28,788 nucleotides of DNA from Hirudo medicinalis (taxonomy: Eukaryota > Annelida > Clitellata > Hirudinida > Hirudinidae): the NCBI GenBank assembly GCA_011800805.1, contig MPNW01000734.1, positions 1 to 28,788 of the forward strand, read 5' to 3'. The translations under genes and the position numbers were made by a program. How positions within the stretch are numbered: position 1 is the first letter of the stretch; each line of letters opens with the position of its first letter. The notes beneath the pieces are model-generated. The model saw only the letters and a program-made list of their open reading frames with translations. It did not search any database and was not told the DNA's origin. This document shows, one piece after another, positions 18,733 through 28,300 of the stretch.

Positions 18733-19830
18733 GTAAGCATCTGTACTTTGCAGGATATAAATCCAGAAGATGTTGTAAATACCTGTTTCAAGCTGATTTA
18801 TCTGTCTTAACAGTGCACACACACCCTTTTTTTCTTCAATGTCATCATCAATTTGTTTCAGTACATCCTTAATCTGCTGGTAGTCATGCTTAAGTGCCTT
18901 CGTTGCGTCAGCTCTGCAGGANGATTTATCTGTCTTAACAGTGCACACACACCCTTTTTTTCTTCAATGTCATCATCAATTTGTTTCAGTACATCCTTAA
19001 TCTGCTGGTAGTCATGCTTAAGTGCCTTCGTTGCGTCAGCTCTGCAGGACCAAAGCGTTGTTGTGACACGTTTGAGAGTCAATGACGAATCAATGATGAA
19101 TGTTTCAAAGCCTCACTCAAAAGTTGATGCCGATGCGTTGAAATTGTGAAGAAGACGAACAGCTTTCAGATTGCAGCTTGCAGATGTATTGTCGTAGCTT
19201 TGTCCGAGGCAGTTTCCCAGATCTAGGTCATGTATCTTCAAAAATTCCATCAATGCATTGAACATCTCTTGAGCGCCATGGCCTTTGTTTGCCATGAACA
19301 TTACAAAGCGTTCCACTGGGCCATCTTTCTCCATGTACCTCAATACAAGGGCCAGTTGGACAATGTGGGCTGCATCGCGTATAGAATCCAAAGAGATGGA
19401 GTAGTACTTTGATTTCTCCGAGGACTTATTCACAAATTACACTGACAAGCTCTTTCATTATTGTAGATGACAGATAGTATATGTGTCCTTTGCCGCAATT
19501 GGCTCGAGTTTCGATATGCTGTGCAAGAAAGGGGCGTAATGGGCGATGAATTCAGAAAGTTTCCATTTCTAGGTGATCCAACCAATTCGTTGTCTCCTCT
19601 AAACACTAAGTCTCTAAGGCTCGGCAATAAATTTAATAACACTGACTACTCTTTACAACACCGGTCTCCAGTACTGCTCTAGACGCTCGACCTGTTGTGT
19701 TAGCTCCGTATCATTTCACCCAATTGCTTTTAACCTCCTATTGAAATGTTCTGTTGACTGCTCATGACTATGTAGACGTTCTTGTGAAATTTTCCAATCA
19801 CAGAATCCAATAGACGAAAGCTGAGAAGAC
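18733..19830 (-). pseudogene. hAT-type transposase remnant (DUF4371, ZMYM1-like)
   Basis: Minus-strand pieces occur in the order of the DUF4371 group of hAT transposases: GFCDWKISQERLHSHEQST (about 19810-19750), LVFRGDNELVGSPRNGNFL (about 19610), KSKYYSISLDSIRDAAHI then ERFVMFMANKGHGAQEMF and NCLGQSYDN (about 19430-19200), and WSCRADATKALKHDYQQIKD followed by RQINQLETG (about 19060-18780). The segment that normally follows the SYDN motif is deleted, the ends carry frameshifts and stops, and part of the C-terminal region is falsely duplicated by the gap at 18922. It is dead. A second, separate fragment of this family lies at 25190-25500. Confidence 0.8.
18795..19049. repeat. Exact 127-bp direct duplication around a single N (assembly artefact)
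   Basis: 18795-18921 equals 18923-19049, with N at 18922. It duplicates the WSCRADATKAL...LLRQIN coding stretch of the hAT remnant, producing a false repeat in the reading frame. Confidence 0.9.
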
Positions 19831-19959
19831 TCACATTTTGCATTATTTAAACACATCAATCTGCACCTGAAACAGTAAACACATCCATTAAAGAGAGAGA
19901 GAGAAGAAGAACCAGTTCCTAGTTATGACTACGTATTTTGTGAGATTTTTTCGAAAGCC

Positions 19960-20045
19960 TGTATAGGTGGGAGGCCCCTCTTGGTGGGTGGCCCGGGGCC
20001 AGGGCCCTTCAGCCTCCCTTAATCTGGCCTGGACAGTACCCTAGC
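19960..20045. mobile_element. GC-rich flank of the hAT remnant
   Basis: GGTGGGAGGCCCCTC and GGCCCGGGGCCAGGGCCC form a GC-rich stretch upstream (minus strand) of the transposase remnant. Such G/C-run tracts lie between terminus and ORF in DUF4371-type hAT elements. The terminal repeat itself is not identified. Confidence 0.35.
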
Positions 20046-20049
20046 AGGC

Positions 20050-20520
20050 CGTCTAATTTGTCAAGGGTTTATGAACAACCTGCTTCCTGTGATCAGGGTA
20101 GTGTCATCCATGAATGCCTTTATTGGAGGCATGTGCAATCCTTTACCAATGTGCGACTCTGGGATATTGGACCCAGTCGTCTTCAGCATCGCCATTACGA
20201 ACAGGGAAGGGGAAATCGTGCACGTCATAGCTATCCCAACCTTCAGAGGAACCCACCTTGTAGTGTTTGTCTTGGTGTAAAAACGCATCTTGAACCCGCT
20301 AAGGTATTCCTGAAGGATGTGGATAACTGGCTGTGGCACATGTTTGCCCTCCAACGTTTTCCAAAGGAGCTGGTGTGGCAACGACCCATACGCGTTCGCT
20401 AGGTCCAACCACACGACGTACGGACTCACCCAGCTCCTCTTGGCTCTCTGGATAGTCTCCCAAATCATTGAGGTATGCTCGATGCAACCGGGTACACCTG
20501 GTACTCCTCTCTTTTAGACT
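20050..20520 (-). pseudogene. RLE LINE reverse transcriptase core fragment
   Basis: On the minus strand: KRGVPGVPGCIEHTSMIWE, VVWLDLANAYGSLPHQLLW (motif A with both catalytic-type Asp positions), HVPQPVIHILQEYLSGFKMRF, PLKVGIAMTCTISPSLFVMAM (motif B) and IKAFMDDTTLITGS (motif C, MDD). These catalytic motifs are intact here, unlike in the 2640-5100 copy, but the fragment is only about 150 codons, shifts frame at its 5' end and lacks the thumb, knuckle and endonuclease. It was truncated on insertion or later. Confidence 0.85.
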
Positions 20521-20545
20521 GATATGTCCACGTATTGGTTAGACA

Positions 20546-20905
20546 TCACGAATTCTGTGAGCCTCGACGCCGTGATGGAGTAAGATATTTTCCACTTCTG
20601 CGGACATTTGGCAAAACCCAAAATCTTTCGACGCATTTATTGTAGATAAAGGCACTGAAGGATTTCATTGCTCCGTCCGTCAGGCTTTTCTTAAGTCTGA
20701 ACTGATTAATCGCTTCATCAGCAGCACTAACGGCTGGTTGATCAGGCATATTTAATCGACCATCGATTATTTCGAAAGCATTCTTTACTCCTCGCAGCAT
20801 GATCGTTATTCGGAATTTCCATGTGTTCCAGTTTCGCTTTCCGCTGAGCTGTTCAATCTACTCTCTACTAATCTCTATAGTCTCTTTTAGGGTGTCTGTA
20901 CCCAT
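20546..20905 (-). pseudogene. Ty1/copia-type gag N-terminal fragment
   Basis: The minus strand from ATG at 20905 reads MGTDTLKETIEISRE, an in-frame TAG, then IEQLSGKRNWNTWKFRITIM, NAFEIIDGRLNMPDQPAVSA and a helical continuation. The pattern I..L.G..N...WK.......L....IDG...P is that of the N-terminal domain of copia-type gag proteins. It is short, has a stop and runs into unrelated sequence. No LTR or primer-binding site was found next to it. Confidence 0.55.
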
Positions 20906-22265
20906 TACCTATTGAAAATTATGGAAGTAAACGGAAAACAATAATTAATAGTTTAATAAACATCCGAATGTAACTGTCAACTTTAAGCAATTAAGGAACT
21001 TGACTACAGTCTTTCTACAACAAAGTTTCTATCGACAACTTCACCACGACAAGCCACTCGCTGCAACTTCTCACCAACTTCCGAGTGCTACAGAACCACA
21101 TAACATAGTTTTAGAACAATTAACAAAACTATTTCAACAATTCCCAACAGCAGAGCATTCAAGGATCCTACCCTAAAACAAATCAAAATCAATTCGAAGC
21201 CTAGTTCAAGCACATGGACTCAGCATCCGATCTCAACTTTAAATTCCTTACAAGAGCCGTCTCCGGGTGTCAATGTAGAGATTTCAGATGCACATCCCTA
21301 TCGTAAGAATGATCATTACAAACAATATGAATTTAAACATTTCCTTTAATGAACGTTAGTAGTATTTCCTCTTCCTCCAAAACTACATCTTTCTTCTTCT
21401 CTTCCGCGAGCTCTCGACCCGACTGACGAATCGTTTTCAATTGAATCGTCGGTTCCGGCGGGGTCGAGCCGAACGTCTATTAGCATTAATCAATTACAAC
21501 AGATTATAATTCAAGAAAACTTAAAGAAAACTAATGTGTATTCAATATCAGTTAAGCAATATTTCTCACGCGGCAAAAAAAGGAAGAAAACTAGCGATTC
21601 AAAATATTGATAAATAAAGTCGACCTCTCTGAATTTATTTACAATTAACAATCTAGCTCCTTGCGCACGTATCACTTTTCCCTTGGTTTTTACTGTAGTT
21701 CACTCAAGCCCTTGTTTTCTGTACATTTAGCTTTCGCATTTTAGTTGCTAGTGTCCCAGGCTGTTGGTAGCCTGTAAGCCCACCTTGTTAATGAATAACA
21801 TTATTACACAAATAGCGCATCCATATGCATTTAAATATCAGCCTTCGCATTTACCTCTGCTGTCAAACAGCTAATGCTTTATCCCTTAACGAGAGCACTC
21901 GATGAATGAATATGATATCGCTTAAATTCAAAAGCTGTTAGCAAACTACGTGGCCTGAATTTTGTTCAACAGGTTGAATATCTTTGACTTTGTCCTATCT
22001 ATTCCGTGATACCATTTTAGATATATCTCTTCTTATATGTCTACGGGTACCGCATCATTTTGAACAAACAATATTTGAATGTGGTCACCAGAGCAAAACA
22101 TTAACATTTTTATTGAGCTCCAGCAAATAAATAAACCTATTATTTAGTTTAATTCACAAGAAACTTGTTTATCGTGGGGCCCACGTAGGACATAACTTCT
22201 AACCATTGATGCGTGAATGATTTCCATTATCAACGAAGAGGCTACAAAACAAAAATTTGTTTAAG
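20906..22265. other. Intergenic stretch upstream of the tensin-like gene
   Basis: No confident gene. The only coding-like piece is a minus-strand candidate exon at 21333-21476. The sequence around 21412-21468 also forms an inverted repeat (CTCGACCC with GGGTCGAG outside; GACGAATCG and ATTCGTC-like arms inside). Confidence 0.4.
21333..21476 (-). CDS. Candidate terminal exon of an unidentified gene
   Basis: After a possible acceptor (GCTAATAG|ACG) the minus strand is open for 47 codons to TAA at 21335-21333. It begins TFGSTPPEPTIQLKTIRQSG and then becomes charged (RELAEEKKKDVVLEEEE). The composition is unlike the AT-rich surroundings. I do not recognise a family, and no partner exon was found further up the minus strand. 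A copia pol linker or a host gene are both possible. Confidence 0.25.
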   Translation of the reverse strand, partial: TFGSTPPEPTIQLKTIRQSGRELAEEKKKDVVLEEEEILLTFIKGNV

Positions 22266-22325
22266 ATGTCTGAGTCAATGAAAATTACACTGTTAGAAGG
22301 ATTTGAAATTGGTGGCATTGATTAA
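22266..22325 (+). CDS. Possible upstream ORF of the tensin-like gene, 19 codons
   Basis: ATG at 22266 opens a 19-residue frame (MSESMKITLLEGFEIGGID) that ends at TAA 22323-22325, 13 nt before the proposed main start at 22339. If transcribed as part of the leader it would be an uORF. An acceptor-like TTAG at 22293-22296 could instead mean the main exon starts inside it. Confidence 0.3.
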   Translation: MSESMKITLLEGFEIGGID

Positions 22326-22338
22326 TACTTCTCACAAA

Positions 22339-25300
22339 ATGAATACCAGGCATTCAAGGAATTTAAGTTCTGGCGGATTACATTCAAGTACCTTCACAAG
22401 ACTCAGGGATTCCAACAACAGTTCTGAACTTTTCGATGTCACGTCCCTTTTTTCCTCGCCCGACATTCATAAATATTCTACAGAAACTTTGGGAAGGGGA
22501 AGGAACTATCCTCCATTTCTGCATGATGACTCATTCTCAAGTACCTTCTTGAACTCAGGTCATCATGAAGAATTGAACAGAATTGAAAAGAAGAACTTAA
22601 AAATGGAAGAACAACTTCTTAAGACTTTTAAATCGAGTTCAAGGACATCGAAAAGTCAGGAATTTGGAGATGAGTCGTCTCAGCACAGCACTTTTCCAAA
22701 AGGAAATAGTTCTCTTAACTTTCCAAGTTTTTCTAGCGTTGAATCTAACAGACCCTCAGGTATATTGAGATTTTCCTATAAAAATTGCNGTTACCAGTTT
22801 AAATTCAAAAATTCTGTCCAACAATGAAGCCTCAGAGGTTTTATGAGATTCATATTATGAGAAACATATATTACTTAAGGTCCACACTTAAAAATAGAAT
22901 GTTTATTTCCAGAGAGATTCGATGAAACTCATACCCATAGGAGTTTATGATCTGGAGCCCTTCTTGAAAAATTCTCCGAATATTCCCACAAATGCTACAA
23001 GTGATGTTTAATAACTAATGCGCTAAAAAAATAAATATTTCAACAATCAATACATCCTAATTTTCGCATAGATGCTAGGATGAGCAGGAGCAAATCACTG
23101 GCAAGACCTGAAAGAAATAATAAGTATGAACACTTTCTGAGATTTCGATAACGCAGCGCGATATGTAAGGCTACGCATCTATCTCTTCGATCATAAGATG
23201 TTTGAGAATGCTTCCTCATTCGTTACGTGAAAAGAAGCAGTAAAAGTATGAAATAAACGATTTGAGATAAGCTCTTGAACAATATTTTATTCATACTACT
23301 TCACCATAAAACAAAGTTAAAGTAACATTTGAACGTTTAGCGATGTATCATTCATAATGAGTCATTTCGAAAATCACAATATGTTGAGTAATTGATAGAA
23401 ATTAATGATAATAATAATATTAATAATAATAAACAAATAAATAATAAGTATGATTTTAAAGAAGCAGATAGATGACAATTGCAGAGTCTGTGGCAAGGCC
23501 CAAGAAACCGTAAGCCCCATACACGTTGCACGTAGCAGGTTGCACGGTGCTGACATCAACCTAATATTTGTACCATAACAGGATGGCCAGCTATGTTCAT
23601 TGTGTAGCATGCCATGAGCTTGGTTGTGAAGTTCCCAACAAATGGTATGAACACACACCCCGAAGTGTGGTAAATATAAACGAGAATACCATCTTGTGGG
23701 ACTATATAATAATCACGGAGAGAAAAATCTTAGCCAACAGACCTGACATTCTCATCCACGACAGAAAATCCAAGTCTTGTATGCTAATGGATGTTTCTGT
23801 CCCTGACGATAAAACATCACGCTTAAAGAAGCTGACAAAATTAGCAAGTACAAGGATTTCGAGATCGAAATTAACCTTATGTGGAATATGAAAACCAAGG
23901 TCCTCCCGTTAGTCGTAGGAGCACTCGGAAAGTTGAGAAAAGACTTCGCGAAAGGAGTGGAGTTGATACCAAGACGTCCTAAGGTTTCGGAGATTAAAAA
24001 TCTCCTTGTTGGGCACTGCCCACACATTTTACGGAAAGTGCTTGGAAAAATCACTAAGAGTACTGGTAGGGCTCCGGATTCATCCTTCACCGGCTGGAAG
24101 GCGAAAAGAATAATGTGAAAATATTAATAATAATAATAATTATTATTATTATTATAAAAAATTTAAAATCACAAAATAATACAACTGCATGTCGTATTAC
24201 GACTCCGCCAAAAATATTCACCAGTTTATTTTTCATTTTCATCACAGCCACAATTTTTCCCCTTTGAAAGAACAACCGTTTGTAAATGGCGATTGCTTCC
24301 CAAAGTTTTGTAAGTTCATTTGCTTATCCATTATTCATGGACTTTGGATTTGGAAGGAAAAGGGTTTCTGAGAATTCTAGTTTTGACAGGACGACTTATT
24401 AGTTTTAGAATAAAATATAAATTCTCAGATGTCAATACATGTCCTTAAAAAAAATAGCATATTAACAAATTGTAAAGTAAATTAAGTATTATTACTTATT
24501 AAATATTTATTGAAGTGCCAAATATTTATGCATTCGAATTTTTGTCAATAAGCATTAAATAAGTTGTCAATATTTTAAAAATTATGACTTAAGTGACTTC
24601 CATTTCGATAAAATTTTAAATGTTTCTTTTAATACTTTATGTTACTTTAAATAAATAATTATGATGTAAGGATTAATTCCATTAATATTAAATTAATAAT
24701 AATAGTGTTAATAATGCTAATATAGGTCAAATCAACAACAATAGCAATTTGGATTCCTGGTTCAAACCAAACTTCTCCAGAGATTGCGGTATGTCATTAT
24801 TTTACCTATTGATTACCATTATACCATTACTGATTAGATTAATTCATGTGGATGCAGAAGTTCATGCAAAACCTAAACGTAAAAAAGCGGTTAAAAGTAA
24901 CTAGGAACTCTCAGATTCTTAGACGAATAATTGGGTATATGATACTTTTACAAAAAGAAATTGTAAAATCATGATAAGGAGCGTTATTTTTCGGAAAAAA
25001 AAAACATTTGAAAAGCATCTGTTTCCCTGACAGAAACTGAAATGACGACCCTGCCAGCTCCGGATTTACCCAGGTGAAGACTCACAAGCCTGGAGTGGTT
25101 TATCACATAGACATTGGTCTACTTAAACCACTATAAATTAATGTTATGTTAAGCCAGCGCGCCGGTCCATACCGGCCGATTTGCAATTGCCCTAAAACTG
25201 CAGGGGCTAAACAAGAGCTGATACTAATAAATACAGAAATTAGTTCAGGGATAATTTCCGAATGTGGAGCACTCCGCATGTATCTGGTGCTGAGGGTCAG

Positions 25301-28300
25301 CAATTGTAGTGAGGAGCGTTCGTTCTCAAAGATGAAACTGATAAAAGACAGACTTCACATGTCGATATGTACTGATCGGTTCTTACCTAGCTCTGATGGG
25401 CTGATTCCGACATTCTGCAAGGGATCACCTTTGAGGACCTACTAACCGAATTTGAGAAGGTGAAAACACGGAGATTTTCACAACTTAAGCACAATATTTT
25501 CAACAATGACGTAGCCAGGATTTTAAAATCACTCGAGATAGGGGCAAATTTTTTTATGTACATAAATATTGCAAAAGTAAAGTGTAGTACTGGTGGATTA
25601 GCAGCAAACAAATAATTTCACACTAAAGACACATAAGGAAAGCAAAGACACTTGCAATTTAGGTATCGAAACTTATAATATGTAATAAATATTGACGTCA
25701 GTCGCTTTTCTAATTTACTGGAGCACATTTTATGATCAACAAATTATTTATGAGTTATTATTTATTACTTATGAATTATATGGATTTAAAAGAATATCAA
25801 GGGCACTTTAATAATATCGCCTTAACCCCCCTTGCTCCCGTGGCTACGCCTAATTAATTAGTTGTAGGATAGGTCAAATTTATCGCAGTGACAACGCTAT
25901 ATACAAAATATATAATATTGTCAGATTGTGCGCGCTACATTTGAGCAATAAATCTATTTTAATCACTCTGAAATGCAAGTCGAAATTTCTTTCATTGGAT
26001 GGTGGAAACCCCTGCGCGGTGGCACATCCAGACCATGCCTAAATCCGGGACTGGACCCTGTTGTTAATACGAAAACAAATAACTGGCTATTGGACTGATG
26101 ACGCATTTATTTTCAGCAATCAACTATTTGATGGACAAACCTAGAGGATACTTTGTGCTGAGAAAAAGTTCAACACATCCTGCTTCTTATGTTCTCGCTT
26201 TGAAGACTGAAGAACATTCATCGCGTGGATATCTTAAAGGTTGAAAAATAAACCGTTTTTAAGAATTCACTAACAATATCAACAAGCTACTCTTGACAGA
26301 ATTCTATCAATTGATTCAAATTTAATGGGTGCGCGATCTTTGACCTCGAATGGCCTAAATTTTCAGACAAACATGCTTCAGCTTCAATAAAACATTTCCT
26401 CATCGATGCAAGCCAAAAAGGATTTCGCTTCAAAGGCTTTGCAAATGAACCTGAATTTGGTTAAGTATTTGTGCTTATTCTCTGTTTAAAAAACACTTTA
26501 ATTTATATTGATTGACATTAAAATTACAGCGAGTTTAGAAGCTCTTGTGGAGCATTATAAGAAGATTGATGCAATACTTCCTTGCAAATTAGATGGCGAT
26601 CTTCTTGGTTGGTGAATCTCATAGTTTACCGTAAATTTATTTCTTTGTGCCAAATAGCGCTAAAACCTGTTGTTGAATTGACTTTAGTATTATTTAATTA
26701 CTTAATATAAATATTATTATAATTTATTTAACGAAATGAAATGAAAATGTAATGAAATTTCCGAGGGGCCATTACTTTTGCTTGTCCCTTTTTGATCCCC
26801 TCGCGCGATCAGTACAAATCATGGGTATCTCTCAGAAATCATCTAAAGCAGGGCCGTCATTTAAGCTTCTTTGCAGGGGGGGAACCGTCTTAGAACCTGA
26901 TGAGATATGAGATGACCTTTTTTGGCTTCTCGCCAAAGGTCAGCGGCAACAACAGCCACTCAACAGCGTTGCCCCCCCCCTCCTCCCCTCGCCAAAATTA
27001 CTGATCTTTCAGTAATGACCCTTTCTTGAGATGTTCGACCCTAAACCACAATTTCCCGTAGAAGCCGTCAATTATGGAAAGCCTCTTTCTATAAATGGAA
27101 CTTTCTGTAAATTCCATCAACATCCTCAAGATTTTCTAATTATTTTTTTTTTTAAATTCTTCGAATCCTTTGAGTTTATTACACAACAGATGGCAAGGCA
27201 TTTCAGTGGAAGCAGACAAATTCTTCAGCAGAATTTGATCTCCAGTACATGACGTCTGTGTTTACTGAGGTTGATTCGTGCCTCGATACGATGAAGCGAG
27301 CCTTCGATATTTGTTACAACAACAGAAACAGAATAAGAAGACTATCGGTTCGTGCTCAACTCAATTCAGCTGGAGTCACATTCTTCTGTGAAGAAAAGCT
27401 GTGAGCACATCATAAACTTATTTTATATTTGAACGAAGCATTTGAAATTTATTAATTATTTACTGATTACTCATTATTTATGGAAATAAGATACTATCGA
27501 TCTAAATAGTTTAAGGATATGGACGAGAAGAGAATAGTTTAAAGTAACCTCCCGCAACAAAGCAATTCGTTTCACTCGAGGAGCAACCTCTAGGAACGGT
27601 GCTTTGCTAGAACGAGGTTTATAAGAAGTTGGAGCCATTTTAGTACTAGGCAGTCACGTGTCTGCAAACTACAGCCAACAGTCAACGAAGTTGAGTTAAG
27701 CGCCCTCTCGAGTCGGTGAGTCTGCTGAGGCTATGTAAGAGCTGATCAACCAAGAAGATCGCTATCTAATTTGCAAGGAAGTATTGCATCAATCTTCTTA
27801 TAATGCTCAACGAGAGCTGATCAGCGGATGCGAACCCGGCCCCGGAGAATATCAGAGGATTTAAAGCCGAAACGTTCAGCGAACCCTCTCCGAGGGTTCC
27901 CGCTGGCGCTCCTCTTATGGTATTTCAATTGCTATCGATCTAAATAGTTTAAAGGGAATGCATTTAAAAAATTAGATTTTGATTAACCTTTTGTAATTTT
28001 TTTTCACTCAAATAAAAAATATAAACATAATACAGCTACAGAATGCAGCCTGAATATAATTTTTTTTTAATATTACATCGTCTATCACCCAGATTGTTTA
28101 TTATCATAACATATTTATAACGTGTGGATGTAGTATACATGATTAATTTTAATATAAATGAAATATAACTTTATATCTTAGATCTCACTTAAAAAGTTTC
28201 TACGCTTACGATGAGATTGTTCTATGTTGTGTCGACCCATTTGTCAGGCAGTAAGTCTTGAAAACGTTAATGATTCCAATGATTACATCATTAATAAATT

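Noticed and set aside
22303..22827. Continuous 174-codon frame through the N at 22789
   Set aside because: The frame passes the splice donor at 22760; phase and homology favour splicing from 22759 to 24726, so the last residues are intronic.
22948..22950. Selenocysteine reading of the in-frame TGA in the cryptic exon
   Set aside because: Tensin-like proteins are not selenoproteins, the exon is out of phase with the next one, and no SECIS-like structure was seen.
27815..27880. Hammerhead ribozyme in the short retroelement
   Set aside because: The core would need CTGATGA; both copies have CTGATCA, and no closed stem II of normal length was found.
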